Part shown: positions 1 through 7,840 of the stretch, one piece after another
How the letters are laid out: every line of letters begins with the position of its first letter
How positions within the stretch are numbered: position 1 is the stretch's first letter
Position numbers and translations under genes: made by a program
Source: Kribbella pratensis
GTDB lineage: Bacteria > Actinomycetota > Actinomycetes > Propionibacteriales > Kribbellaceae
Direction: 5' to 3'
Assembly: GCF_004366075.1 (NCBI RefSeq)
Contig: NZ_SODU01000001.1
Coordinates: forward strand, 1,549,251 to 1,613,250
Length of the DNA stretch: 64,000 nt
Notes under the pieces: model-generated
Told to the model about the DNA's origin: nothing
Databases searched by the model: none
The model's input: only the letters and a program-made list of their open reading frames with translations

Positions 1-419
1 GGTCAGGTCGTCGGACGGGTCGCCGGTCAGGTCGTCCGACGGGTCGCCGGTCAGGTCGTCGGCCGGTCGGTCGTCGGTCGGTCGGTCGGTCGTCGGTCGG
101 TCGTCGGTCGGTCGGTCGTCGGTCGGTCGGTCGTCGGTCGGTCGGTCGTCGGTCGAGTCGCCGGTCAGGTCGTCGGACGGGTCGCCGGTCAGGTCGTCCG
201 ACGGGTCGCCGGTCAGGTCGTCGGCCGGTCGGTCGTCGGTCGGTCGGTCGGTCGTCGGCCGGTCGGTCGTCGGTCGGTCGGTCGGTCGTCGGTCGGTCGT
301 CGGTCGGTCGGTCGTCGGTCGGTCGGTCGTCGGTCGGTCGTCGGTCAGGTCGCCGGTCAGGTCGTCGGCTGAGCCGTCGGACGGGTCGTCGGACGGGTCA
401 TCGGGCGAGTCATCGGGCG
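1..419. repeat. GGTC/GTC low-complexity tandem repeat with 162-base higher-order period
   Basis: The window opens inside a low-complexity array made of short GGTC, GGTCGTC and GGTCGGTCGTC steps with occasional GGTCAGGTC, GGACGGGTC and GGTCGCC variants. On top of the short unit there is a longer period: bases 1-96 recur without a change at 163-258, so the unit seems to have been duplicated as a block of about 162 bases. No gene is convincing inside it; open frames here are an effect of the lack of A/T. It continues past the left edge, so it may be intergenic or the low-complexity part of a gene outside the window. Confidence 0.85.
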
Positions 420-460
420 GGTCATCGGTTGAATGGCCGGCTGCTGGGTTTGGCGGGGTC

Positions 461-525
461 GGATCCGCGCTTTCCGGAAACTTTTTCGCGCTGGGTGGCG
501 AATTGTTTCCGGAGAGCGCGGATCC
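461..525 (-). terminator. long hairpin just downstream of the MHS transporter gene
   Basis: An inverted repeat has arms at 461-481 and 505-525: 21 pairs with a single T/G mismatch, each arm beginning or ending in GGATCC. The loop is 23 bases and contains a TTTTT run. It begins six bases beyond the stop codon of the minus-strand transporter gene, the place expected for its transcription terminator. There is no clear U-tract after the stem, as is common in actinobacteria, so a mobile-type palindromic repeat is the alternative reading. Confidence 0.6.
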
Positions 526-530
526 GCGGG

Positions 531-1964
531 TCAGGCCTTGGCGTGGGCCGGTTCGAGGGCGACCGGCGGCGGGGCGTCCTCGGTGCCCGGGATCTCGGTG
601 CCGTTGAGCGGGCACCGTGACGTCTCGGGGACCTTGGCGAGCGCGAGCGCACCCACGACGCAGGCCGTCATCATGTAGTACGCCGGCACCAGCGAGTCAC
701 CCAGCTTCGACGTCAGCCAGTCGTTGACCGCGGGCGCCGTACCGCCGAACAGCGACGTCGACACGTTGTACGCGATCGCGAATCCGGCGTACCGGACATG
801 CGTCGGGAACATCGCCGGGAACGTCGCGGAGATCGTCGCGAGCTGCGGCACGTACAGCAGTCCAAGAACCGCGAAGCCGATGATCGCGCCCGCGACGTTC
901 GTCCCCATCAGCAGGAACATCGGGACGCCGAACACGAACAGGCCGCCCAGCGACGCCCACCACAGTGGCTTGCGGCCGAGCCGGTCCGACGCGCGCCCGG
1001 CGAACGGGACGAAGATCATCATTGTCAACATTCCGATGATCGGCACGATCAGCGATTCGTCCGCGCTCAGCCCGATCTCTTTCTCGAGGTACGTCGGCAT
1101 GTACGTGAGCAGCGTGTAGTTCACGACGTTCAACGCGATGACCATGCCGCCGAGCCTCAGGATCGGGGCCCAGTAGACGGCGAGCAGGTCCTTGAACTGG
1201 GTCGTCGTCTCCTGCTCCTTCTGACCCTTCGCCTCGAGCTCACGGAACACCGGCGTGTCCTCCAGCCGCGACCGGAGGTAGACGCCGACCAGACCGAGCG
1301 GTGCGGCGACCAGGAAGGGCAGCCGCCAGCCCCAGGCGTGCATCGCGTCGTCGCCGAGCACCAGCGAGAAGCCGAGCATCAGCAGCGCGCCGAGCGAGAA
1401 GCCGGCCAGCGTCCCGAACTCCAGGAAGCTCCCGAGGAACCCGCGCTTGCGGCTCGGCGCGTACTCGGCCATGAAGGTCGCAGCGCCGCCGTACTCGCCA
1501 CCGGTCGAGAAGCCCTGGATCATCCGCAGCAGGACGAGCAGGATCGGCGCCCAGAGCCCGATCGAGTCGTACGAGGGGACCAGACCGGCGAGCAGTGTCG
1601 CGCCGGACATCATCAGGATCGTGATCGCCAGCACGTGCTTGCGGCCGAGCCGGTCGCCGAGCGGGCCCCAGACCAGGCCGCCGAGCGGGCGGACCAGGAA
1701 CGAGACGGCGAACGTCATCAGCGCCAGCAGGGTCTGGCTCTCGGTGTCGCCCGGGAAGATCGCGGCCGAGATGTACGTCACGCCGTAGGCGTAGATGCCG
1801 TAGTCGAACCACTCGGTCGCGTTCCCGATCGCCGAGGCGGCGATCGCTTTCCTGAGCACTCCGGGCGGCTGCTCCTGTTCGGTCGTGGTCACAGGCGGCC
1901 GGTCCTGGGCGCGTTCACCCTGCGGAGGCTCGGCGCTCGCAGGCGGCGGGATCTCGGAGTCCAC
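531..1964 (-). CDS. MFS transporter, metabolite:H+ symporter (MHS) type, ProP-like
   Basis: A 477-residue integral membrane protein with about 12 hydrophobic segments. The first segment starts after a proline-rich, hydrophilic cytoplasmic tail of about 40 residues and carries ATEWFDYGIYAY, typical of proline/betaine, alpha-ketoglutarate and shikimate symporters of the MHS group. The MFS loop motif GDRLGRK is at residues 103-109, and GFSTGGEYGGAATFMAEYAP matches the fourth and fifth segments of ProP-like carriers. It should import a small organic acid or compatible solute with protons; the substrate cannot be read from sequence. The GTG start follows an excellent Shine-Dalgarno (ACAGGAGGAAACC). 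It appears to be a single-gene unit ending at a hairpin. Confidence 0.87.
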   Translation of the reverse strand: MDSEIPPPASAEPPQGERAQDRPPVTTTEQEQPPGVLRKAIAASAIGNATEWFDYGIYAYGVTYISAAIFPGDTESQTLLALMTFAVSFLVRPLGGLVWGPLGDRLGRKHVLAITILMMSGATLLAGLVPSYDSIGLWAPILLVLLRMIQGFSTGGEYGGAATFMAEYAPSRKRGFLGSFLEFGTLAGFSLGALLMLGFSLVLGDDAMHAWGWRLPFLVAAPLGLVGVYLRSRLEDTPVFRELEAKGQKEQETTTQFKDLLAVYWAPILRLGGMVIALNVVNYTLLTYMPTYLEKEIGLSADESLIVPIIGMLTMMIFVPFAGRASDRLGRKPLWWASLGGLFVFGVPMFLLMGTNVAGAIIGFAVLGLLYVPQLATISATFPAMFPTHVRYAGFAIAYNVSTSLFGGTAPAVNDWLTSKLGDSLVPAYYMMTACVVGALALAKVPETSRCPLNGTEIPGTEDAPPPVALEPAHAKA

Positions 1965-2285
1965 GGTTTCCTCCTGTCGTCATACGGCCTGACCCGAGTG
2001 CCCACCCGCAGACAATCCACACGCCCCACGGGATCAGGTCGTAGTTTTGTTGACAATCCGAAGGTTAGCCATGTGCAATCGTGAACCACAAGCGATCACT
2101 ACCGCTCGATCACGCCAAATCGTTCAAGCCCGCTTCAACGCCGCACCAACTCCATTGACCGCCACTCGGGGCCGCTCGGTCCGTTAGTGCCGGAGTCCCT
2201 CGGCGTCGCTCGGTGCCGCTCGGTCCGTTCAGCGCCGGAGTCCCTCGGCGCCGCTCAGTTCCATTCAGCACCGAAGCCCCTCGGC

Positions 2286-2410
2286 GCCACTCAGCCCTCG
2301 GTGCCACTCAGCCCCTCGGTGCCACTCAGCCCCTCGGCGCGGCTCAGCCCCTCGGCGCGGCTCAGCCCCTCGGCGCGGCTCAGCCCCTCGGCGCCGCTCA
2401 GCCCCTCGGT
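2286..2410. repeat. 18-base minisatellite (seven units)
   Basis: Seven head-to-tail units of consensus GCSGCTCAGCCCCTCGGY: the first is 17 bases, the others 18, three in the middle are identical. Degenerate copies of CTCGGCGCCGCTCAG extend on both sides, roughly 2190-2470. It lies in the 508-base gap between the MFS gene (starts 1964) and the tetR-type gene (ends 2473). Because 18 is a multiple of three, frames on both strands stay open and give false hexapeptide-repeat ORFs. Apart from the repeat, the gap holds the upstream region of the MFS gene and nothing else I can identify. Confidence 0.8.
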
Positions 2411-2472
2411 GTCATTCAGTTCCGCTCGGCGCCGCTCAGCCGCTCGGTTCATTCGGTGCTGTTCGGTGCCGT

Positions 2473-3183
2473 TCAGTGCAGCTCGGCGAGTGAGGCGAGG
2501 CCGGCTGTGATCACCGCAATGCCGAACTCGAACCGGTCATCGCCCGCAGCGCCGGCCGTCAATGGGCCTGCGAGCGCCATCGTGAGCGGGAACCGGTCGG
2601 CCGGCAGCGAGGCGAAGTAGGACCGCAACCCGTCGAGGAACCGCTCGATATCCTCGGGGCTCCACTCGTCCGCCCGTTGCACGTTCTCCTCGAACGCCAC
2701 AGCAGTCACGTACAGCGGGATCAGGTCGACCGCCCAAGCGACGGCCTGATCCGGCAGCCCGCCGGCCTTGAGGATGCCGAGCAGACACTCGGTGGTACGC
2801 AGCGCGGCCTCCCCCAGCGGCACGGCTCCGATCGCGGCCCGCGCCACACCGGGCATCGTCCGCATCGCGCGCAGCATCTCGCGCATCGCTTCCTTCAGCT
2901 GCTCCTGCCAGCGCTCGGGATCCGGCGGCGAGGGCAGGTTCATCGCCTGGGCGGCGCGGTCTACCAGGAGCTGATCGAGCTCCTTCTTGTTCGCGACATG
3001 CGCGTACAGCGAGGCGGGACCGGTGTGCAGTTCCTGCGCAATCTTGCGCATCGAAACCGCCTCGTACCCCTGGTCGACCATCACCCGCAGGGCAGTGTCG
3101 ACAATCCGCTCCCGGTTCAGCGGCTCCTTGGCCGGACGCACGGGCTTGGAGGGACTGATCGGCTGCCACGGCGATTGGGTCAT
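2473..3183 (-). CDS. TetR/AcrR-family transcriptional regulator
   Basis: A 236-residue regulator. After a short leader, residues 22-66 form the TetR N-terminal DNA-binding domain (RERIVDTALRVMVDQGYEAV, then MRKIAQELHTGPASLYAHVANK with the recognition helix); the rest is an all-alpha ligand-binding domain of the TetR_C type. I start it at ATG 3183 (MTQSPWQPIS), because a GTG extension upstream would run into the operators. It is divergent from the exporter at 3301, and three copies of a GAAC-N4-GTTCG box lie between them, so it most likely represses that exporter and itself. The inducing ligand is unknown. Confidence 0.88.
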   Translation of the reverse strand: MTQSPWQPISPSKPVRPAKEPLNRERIVDTALRVMVDQGYEAVSMRKIAQELHTGPASLYAHVANKKELDQLLVDRAAQAMNLPSPPDPERWQEQLKEAMREMLRAMRTMPGVARAAIGAVPLGEAALRTTECLLGILKAGGLPDQAVAWAVDLIPLYVTAVAFEENVQRADEWSPEDIERFLDGLRSYFASLPADRFPLTMALAGPLTAGAAGDDRFEFGIAVITAGLASLAELH

Positions 3184-3216
3184 ACGAACCACTGTAGCGA
3201 ACGCCGTACTTGACGG

Positions 3217-3263
3217 GAACACCGTTCGAGCATAGAACAGTGTTCGTCAACGAACACCGTTCG
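3217..3263. promoter_or_regulatory. three-box operator between tetR-type gene and DHA2 exporter
   Basis: Three near-identical imperfect palindromes sit in the divergent intergenic region: GAACACCGTTCG at 3217-3228, GAACAGTGTTCG at 3235-3246 and GAACACCGTTCG at 3252-3263. Centre-to-centre spacing is 18 and 17 bases. The two outer boxes are the same sequence. This is the arrangement expected for cooperative binding of TetR dimers controlling both genes. Confidence 0.75.
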
Positions 3264-3300
3264 CCAAATCAAGACCTCAGTTGACCCAAAGGAGCCACCT

Positions 3301-4752
3301 ATGAGCGCCACCGCCGTACAGACCTCACCCGACACCACGCCCACCCCACGCGGTACGCCGTACCGCTGGCGCTGGCTCGTGGTCGCCACCATCCTCGTCG
3401 CCGAGATCATGGATCTTGTCGACGCGACGATTGTCAACATTGCTGCTCCGTCGATCCGGGCGGACCTCGGCGGCTCCGAATCGGCCATGCAGTGGATGCT
3501 GGCCGGCTACACGCTGGCCTTTGCGATCGGGCTGGTCACCTTCGGCCGGCTCGGAGACCTGGTCGGCCGCCGGCGGCTGTTCGTGATCGGCGCCCTCGGG
3601 TTCACGATCGCGTCCGCGGTCTGCGGGCTGGCCACCAGCCCGGAGTTGCTGATCGGCAGCCGGGTCGCGCAGGGCCTCCTCGGCGCGGTGATGATCCCGC
3701 AGGGCTTCGCGATCCTGAAGTCGATCTTCCCGCCGGACGAGATCGGCAAGGCGTTCGCGATGTTCGGCCCGGTGATGGGACTGTCCGCAGTCGCCGGCCC
3801 GATCCTGGCCGGCGTACTGATCGACGCGAACTGGTTCGACGCCGGCTGGCGGACGATCTTCTTCATCAACGTCCCGATCGGGATCGCCGCCCTGGCGGGC
3901 GCGCTGCGCTTCATGCCCGAGGTCAAGACCCCCGGAGCGTCCCGGCTGGACGCCATCGGCGTGATCCTGGTCAGCCTCGCCTCCGGCCTGCTGATCTACC
4001 CGCTGGTGCAAGGTCGCGAGCTCGGCTGGCCGTTGTGGACAATCCTGATGTTGACCTCCTCGGTCGCGGTCTTCGCGCTGTTCGGCTGGCGGGAGCGCCG
4101 GTCCGGCAACCCGGTCATCGACCCGTCGCTGTTCCGCAACCGCGGGTACGTCGCCGGCCTCGGCGTCATCACCACGTTCTTCCTCGCGATGAACGGCTTC
4201 ATGTTGGTCTTCAACCTGTTCACCCAGCTCGGCCTGCACTACAGCCCGCTGAAGGCGGGCCTCGCGATGGTGCCGTTCTCGCTCGGGATCGCGATCGGCG
4301 CGCCGCTGTCCGCGGGCCTGCTCGCCCCGAAGCTCGGCCGCAAGGCGCTGCAGCTCGGCATCGCGGTGATGACGGTCGCGATGGTCGGCGTGTGGTTCAC
4401 CCTGCACACGCACGGCGACGCGACCACGATCTGGAACCTGGTCCCGGCAACGCTGGCCACCGGCATCGGCGCCGGCATGGTGTTCGCGCCGCTGTTCGAC
4501 ATCATCCTGGCCTCGATCGACGACCAGGCCGCGGGATCGGCGTCCGGCGTATTGACCGCCATGCAGCAGTACGGCGGTGCGATCGGAGTCGCCGTGATCG
4601 GCACTGTGTTCTTTCAACTGCTGCCGACCCACGCCTTCCTGGGTGCGACCAAAGCCTCGGTCCTGGTCGCGATCGGGCTGTTCGTCGTCAGCCTCGCGGT
4701 GTCGTACCTACTCCCGAGGCGCGCCCGGGAGGAGAGCGTCAGTCACGGCTGA
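3301..4752 (+). CDS. MFS multidrug exporter, DHA2 (EmrB/QacA) type
   Basis: A 483-residue membrane protein with about 14 hydrophobic segments, the DHA2 topology. Segment 1 contains MDLVDATIVNIAAPSI (residues 37-52), the hallmark of EmrB/QacA drug:H+ antiporters. The loop motif GRLGDLVGRRR follows at 82-92, and an antiporter motif C-like stretch (GPVMGLSAVAGPILAGVL) lies in segment 5. It should expel a hydrophobic drug or metabolite. The ATG is preceded by AAAGGAGCC. It is paired divergently with the TetR gene, a classic regulated efflux module. Its 3' end overlaps a decayed minus-strand fragment by 14 bases. Confidence 0.9.
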   Translation: MSATAVQTSPDTTPTPRGTPYRWRWLVVATILVAEIMDLVDATIVNIAAPSIRADLGGSESAMQWMLAGYTLAFAIGLVTFGRLGDLVGRRRLFVIGALGFTIASAVCGLATSPELLIGSRVAQGLLGAVMIPQGFAILKSIFPPDEIGKAFAMFGPVMGLSAVAGPILAGVLIDANWFDAGWRTIFFINVPIGIAALAGALRFMPEVKTPGASRLDAIGVILVSLASGLLIYPLVQGRELGWPLWTILMLTSSVAVFALFGWRERRSGNPVIDPSLFRNRGYVAGLGVITTFFLAMNGFMLVFNLFTQLGLHYSPLKAGLAMVPFSLGIAIGAPLSAGLLAPKLGRKALQLGIAVMTVAMVGVWFTLHTHGDATTIWNLVPATLATGIGAGMVFAPLFDIILASIDDQAAGSASGVLTAMQQYGGAIGVAVIGTVFFQLLPTHAFLGATKASVLVAIGLFVVSLAVSYLLPRRAREESVSHG

Positions 4753-4885
4753 CGAACCCCTCCTTCACCAACCAGTCCATGGCGACGTCGGCGGGCACAC
4801 GTCCGTCGACGTCGACCTGCGCGTTGAGGTCGATCAGCACCTTCCCACACGGGGCCGATCCGTACCCAACAAGCGTTGGATTCAC
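4739..4885 (-). pseudogene. C-terminal relic of a glycine betaine/choline ABC-transporter binding protein
   Basis: Read on the minus strand from a GTG at 4885, this frame encodes 48 residues that finish KVLIDLNAQVDVDG, RVPADVAMDWLVKEGF and VSRD. The last 34 residues have the pattern that closes OpuAC/ProX-type substrate-binding proteins (a leucine-rich helix, LNxxVDVDG, then a DVAxxWL helix). The rest of such a protein (about 250 residues) is absent: upstream lies the terminator of the next gene. I interpret it as the surviving tail of a deleted osmoprotectant-transporter gene. The family call is by pattern memory only. Confidence 0.55.
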
Positions 4886-4919
4886 ACATTGGAACGATCG
4901 CTACGGAAGTCTGGACATG

Positions 4920-4959
4920 CCGAAGCCCCTGGTCGCCTGCCGGCGGCCAGGGGCTTCGG
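4920..4959 (-). terminator. intrinsic-type terminator of the erpA-like gene
   Basis: A perfect 13-base-pair stem: CCGAAGCCCCTGG at 4920-4932 pairs with CCAGGGGCTTCGG at 4947-4959, with a 14-base loop. It starts seven bases beyond the stop codon of the minus-strand Fe-S carrier gene. No long U-tract follows, which is usual in high-GC actinobacteria. Confidence 0.8.
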
Positions 4960-4966
4960 GGTCAGC

Positions 4967-5323
4967 TCAGTTGAACGAGTCGCCGCAGGCGCAGGAGCCG
5001 GTGGCGTTCGGGTTGTCGATGGTGAAACCCTGCTTCTCGATGGTGTCGACGAAGTCGATCGACGCACCCTTGAGGTACGGAGCGCTCATCCGGTCGGTGA
5101 CGACACTCACACCACCGAAGTCGGCCACCACGTCGCCGTCGAGCTGACGCTCGTCGAAGAACAGCTGGTACCGCAGCCCGGAGCACCCACCCGGCTGCAC
5201 GGCGACCCGGAGCGCGAGGTCGTCGCGGCCTTCCTGGTCGAGCAGCGCCTTCACCTTGGCGGCGGCCCCGTCGGTGAGGAGAACACCCGTGGCAACGGCC
5301 TGCTCGGTCTGCGCTTCAGTCAT
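4967..5323 (-). CDS. erpA: iron-sulfur cluster insertion protein, HesB/IscA/ErpA family
   Basis: A 118-residue A-type Fe-S carrier of full length. The three conserved cysteines are present: Cys47 in QPGGCSGLRY, and Cys111 and Cys113 in the C-terminal GSCACGDSF. These hold a transferable [2Fe-2S]/[4Fe-4S] cluster that is passed to apoproteins. It stands alone with its own terminator. A TTGACA-like -35 (minus strand, 5384-5389) and a 9-bp inverted repeat lie upstream, so it has its own promoter. Nearby clients could include NadA and the [2Fe-2S] subunit of the molybdenum hydroxylase in this window, but that link is only positional. Confidence 0.92.
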   Translation of the reverse strand: MTEAQTEQAVATGVLLTDGAAAKVKALLDQEGRDDLALRVAVQPGGCSGLRYQLFFDERQLDGDVVADFGGVSVVTDRMSAPYLKGASIDFVDTIEKQGFTIDNPNATGSCACGDSFN

Positions 5324-5347
5324 TCCTGACTCCAGTCATCTGCTCAA

Positions 5348-5373
5348 GTGCCGACGTACAGCTGCGTCGGCAC
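5348..5373. promoter_or_regulatory. inverted repeat in the erpA-like leader
   Basis: GTGCCGACG (5348-5356) pairs with CGTCGGCAC (5365-5373) around an 8-base loop. It lies 25 bases upstream of the ATG, just inside a TTGACA-like -35 element on the minus strand (5384-5389). It could be an operator or a leader hairpin; the regulator is unknown. Confidence 0.4.
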
Positions 5374-5471
5374 GGAAGTCTCTTGTCAACACAGGCCAAC
5401 ATCACCCGACCCGCGCTCATTCCCATGGTCGCACACCAATTTCGCAGATCAACTACCCCGTCAGAGGGTGG

Positions 5472-6566
5472 TCACCGGGCCCAGGTGCGGGCGACACGCT
5501 CCGCGACCGCGGCCAGTGAGCCGTGCGGATCCGCGAACGCCTGGTCCTCGCCGACCGCGTCGACCAGCGCGTACGCCGACTCGACACCCATCGAACGCAT
5601 CTCCCGGGAGCCGATCAGGACCTTGCCCGCGAGTACGACGCAGGGGCGCATCGCGTCGTTCGCGATCTTCGCAACGCCCGCGATCACCTTGCCGTCGCGG
5701 GACTGGAAGTCGAAGGCCCCTTCACCGCTGATGACCAGATCGACCTGCGACGCCTTCTGCTTGAGCCCGGTCAGTTCCGCGACCAGATCGATCCCGGAGA
5801 CCCGCTCGGCGCCGAGCAGCAGCAGCGCGTACCCGAGCCCGCCCGCGGCACCCGCACCCTTCTTGTCCGCGGTCTTCCGGTCGGCCAGCTCCGCGAAGTG
5901 CGTCAGCCAACCGTCGACCTCCGGCTTGCGCTCGTCCGAGATCCCCTTCTGCGACCCGAACACATTCGTCGCACCCCGCAACCCCAGCATCGGGTTCTCC
6001 ACATCACTGGCCGCAACGAACTCGACCCCCGCGACCCGCTCCCGAGCCGGCCCCAGATCCACGGACCCCAGCCCAGCCAGGCCCGCGGCTCCGCTGTCCA
6101 GCTGACCGGACTCCGCGGTCGCACCGAGCGCGGCGAGCAGACCTGCGCCGGCATCGTTTGTTCCCGAGCCTCCGAGGCCGAGGATGATCCGCTTCGCTCC
6201 GGCGTCCACGGCTGCTGTGATCAGCTGCCCGACCCCGTACGTGCTGGCCTCCTCAGGACGCCGCTGCTTCGGCTCCACCAGGTGCAGCCCGCACGCCTGC
6301 GCGGTCTCGATGTACGCCGTCTCCCCTGCCAGCAGCACCGTCGCCGGAGTCTCCTCGCCGAGTGGACCGCGCACAGTGACCGACAGCAGCTTCCCGTCGA
6401 CCACCGCGGACAGTACGTCGATGAACCCTGGACCACCGTCGGCCATCGGCGCGACCAGGACCTCAGCACCCGGGTCCCGGCGCCGCCACCCTTCCTCGAT
6501 GGCCGCCGCAGCCTCCACAGCCGTGAGCGTCCCCGCGAACTTGTCCGGCGCAATCAGAATCCGCAT
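5472..6566 (-). CDS. glycerate kinase (glycerate 2-kinase, GarK/GlxK family)
   Basis: A 364-residue enzyme that phosphorylates D-glycerate with ATP, normally giving 2-phosphoglycerate in this family, the last step of glyoxylate/glycerate or sugar-acid breakdown. Family signatures are the opening RILIAPDKFAGTLTAVEAA, ADGGPGFIDVL (usually MADGGEGT), GLGGSGTNDAGAG around the nucleotide site, and a late GEGAFDFQSRDGKV. The length is normal for the family. I chose the ATG at 6566 because RILIAPDKF is the usual N terminus; a start six codons upstream is possible. It lies alone, 148 bases from the erpA-like gene. Confidence 0.9.
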   Translation of the reverse strand: MRILIAPDKFAGTLTAVEAAAAIEEGWRRRDPGAEVLVAPMADGGPGFIDVLSAVVDGKLLSVTVRGPLGEETPATVLLAGETAYIETAQACGLHLVEPKQRRPEEASTYGVGQLITAAVDAGAKRIILGLGGSGTNDAGAGLLAALGATAESGQLDSGAAGLAGLGSVDLGPARERVAGVEFVAASDVENPMLGLRGATNVFGSQKGISDERKPEVDGWLTHFAELADRKTADKKGAGAAGGLGYALLLLGAERVSGIDLVAELTGLKQKASQVDLVISGEGAFDFQSRDGKVIAGVAKIANDAMRPCVVLAGKVLIGSREMRSMGVESAYALVDAVGEDQAFADPHGSLAAVAERVARTWAR

Positions 6567-6636
6567 GCGCACATCCTCCCTCACAGCACCTGCCGGTCGG
6601 GCGCCCCGTCCAAGTCCGCCAGCGTGCTTGGCGGGC

Positions 6637-6729
6637 CTAACGACAGGACGTAGTCATATACGTACACCGCACCGCCCGTCTGAGCAGCCCGCAAACCCCC
6701 TGCGATCACCGGACACCTCCTGTCGTTAG
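6637..6729. repeat. separated 12-base inverted repeat in a 219-base gap
   Basis: CTAACGACAGGA at 6637-6648 is the exact reverse complement of TCCTGTCGTTAG at 6718-6729; the arms are 69 bases apart. They sit between the divergent glycerate kinase and VOC genes. They could be a pair of operator half-sites looped by a regulator or the ends of a small structured element. No regulator gene lies next to them. An open frame across the gap on the minus strand looks like a shadow. Confidence 0.4.
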
Positions 6730-6785
6730 CGCTCAGGGAGCACGCGGATTGACGGGGCCTGGAGAGGACAGTTGGATCGTTCGGC

Positions 6786-7187
6786 ATGAAGACAATCCTG
6801 TTCGCGCTGCGCGTGACCGACCTCGAGCGTTCACTCGCCTTCTACGACGGGGTCGGGTACGTCAAGCTCGCCACGATCCCGTTCGAGGACGGCTCCAGCC
6901 TGGTCTGGCTCCGCTTGCCGGACGAGCCGTCCGTGTCGCTCGAACTCGTCCACCGCCCCGCGGACGGCCCGGTCGAGGTGGGTGGGTTCGCGCACTTCGC
7001 GATCGAGGTCGAGTCACTCGCCGACACCCTCACCCGCCTCATGGCGGCAGGTCTGCACCCCGGCGCCGCCGAACTTCCGGGCGGTCCCGACGGCCCGAAA
7101 ACCTCTTGGCTGCTCGACCCGGACGGCTACCGCATCGAGCTCGTCGAGTGGCCGCCCGGCGGCGCTCCCACCCCGGACAACCCGTGA
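6786..7187 (+). CDS. VOC-family (glyoxalase/bleomycin-resistance fold) protein
   Basis: A 133-residue protein of one VOC unit pair: an N-terminal beta-alpha-beta module ([20 protein letters not shown], with ELVHRP) and a C-terminal one ([34 protein letters not shown]). The closing [12 protein letters not shown] is the typical glyoxalase I-like end, and His/Glu candidates for metal binding are present (HFAI, IELVE). The substrate is unknown; a lactoylglutathione-lyase-like role is one option. Its stop codon overlaps the GTG start of endonuclease V, so the two are translated from one message. Confidence 0.85.
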   Translation: MKTILFALRVTDLERSLAFYDGVGYVKLATIPFEDGSSLVWLRLPDEPSVSLELVHRPADGPVEVGGFAHFAIEVESLADTLTRLMAAGLHPGAAELPGGPDGPKTSWLLDPDGYRIELVEWPPGGAPTPDNP

Positions 7188-7834
7188 CCGAGTGGCCGGC
7201 CACACCGGCCGAGGCGATCGCCGTACAGGAGAAGCTGCGGGGGCTTGTCGAACCCACGGACGCCGGCAAGACACCGCGGTACGTCGCCGGCCTCGACGTC
7301 GCGTACGACGGTGACCGGCTGGCGGCCGCTGTCGTGGTACTGGATCGGGAGACGCTCGCGGAGGTTGATCGCGCGGTCGTGAATGGTGTGACGACGTTCC
7401 CGTATGTGCCGGGCTTGTTCGCGTTCCGCGAGGTGCCCGCCTTGCTCGCCGCGCTGGAACAGCTCACGATCACGCCGGAACTGCTGGTGTGCGACGGGCA
7501 CGGGATCGCGCATCCGCGGCGGTTCGGTCTGGCGTGTCACCTCGGCGTACTCACGAAGCTGCCGGCGATCGGTGCCGCGAAGACGACGTTCGTCGGGACG
7601 CATCGCGAGCTCGCGGAGGAGCGCGGCGCGTGGGCTGAGCTGGTCGATGGCGGGGAGGTTGTCGGTGCTGCGGTGCGGACGCAGGACGGGGTGAAGCCGG
7701 TGTATGTGTCGGTGGGGCATCGAGTGCGGTTGGAGACCGCGATCGATCACGTGCTGCGACTGGCGCCGCGTTATCGGTTGCCGGAGACGACGCGGCGCGC
7801 GGACCGGGCGTGCCGCGAAGGGCTGCTCGGCTGA
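7184..7834 (+). CDS. nfi: endonuclease V (deoxyinosine 3' endonuclease)
   Basis: A 216-residue nuclease that nicks DNA (or RNA) near deaminated bases such as hypoxanthine. The catalytic residues are visible: Asp38 in VAGLDVAY, Glu83 in FAFREVP, and Asp104 in [21 protein letters not shown]; the wedge-like YVPG is at 74-77. The GTG start at 7184 shares bases with the VOC stop (GTGA) and gives the normal length. A much longer frame reading through from 6749 has no family support and is rejected. The match to the family is strong. Confidence 0.93.
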   Translation: MTEWPATPAEAIAVQEKLRGLVEPTDAGKTPRYVAGLDVAYDGDRLAAAVVVLDRETLAEVDRAVVNGVTTFPYVPGLFAFREVPALLAALEQLTITPELLVCDGHGIAHPRRFGLACHLGVLTKLPAIGAAKTTFVGTHRELAEERGAWAELVDGGEVVGAAVRTQDGVKPVYVSVGHRVRLETAIDHVLRLAPRYRLPETTRRADRACREGLLG

Positions 7835-7840
7835 CTCCCG

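Noticed and set aside
2044-2060. ATTGTYRACAAT-like motif seen here and at several other points (for example near 27918)
   Set aside because: Most other copies lie within coding sequence and have no consistent position relative to starts; chance or codon effects explain them.
798-2084. Long plus-strand open frame antisense to the MHS transporter gene
   Set aside because: Composition is Arg/Gln/His rich with no domain pattern; the minus-strand protein has clear MFS motifs and a strong ribosome-binding site. High GC keeps shadow frames open.
2286-2410. CRISPR array
   Set aside because: Units are contiguous with no spacers, and no cas genes are in the window.
2187-2620. Hexapeptide-repeat ORFs over the minisatellite
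   Set aside because: Produced by the 18-base unit being a multiple of three; no signal peptide, ribosome-binding site or family support.
3325-4632. 435-codon minus-strand frame inside the DHA2 exporter gene
   Set aside because: Same shadow effect: low-complexity Arg/Asp/Gln composition and no motifs, while the opposite strand is a clear transporter.
6749-7183. N-terminal extension of endonuclease V from an ATG at 6749
   Set aside because: The extension is Arg-rich and overlaps the VOC gene in another frame; the GTG at 7184 gives the family length and couples to the VOC stop.
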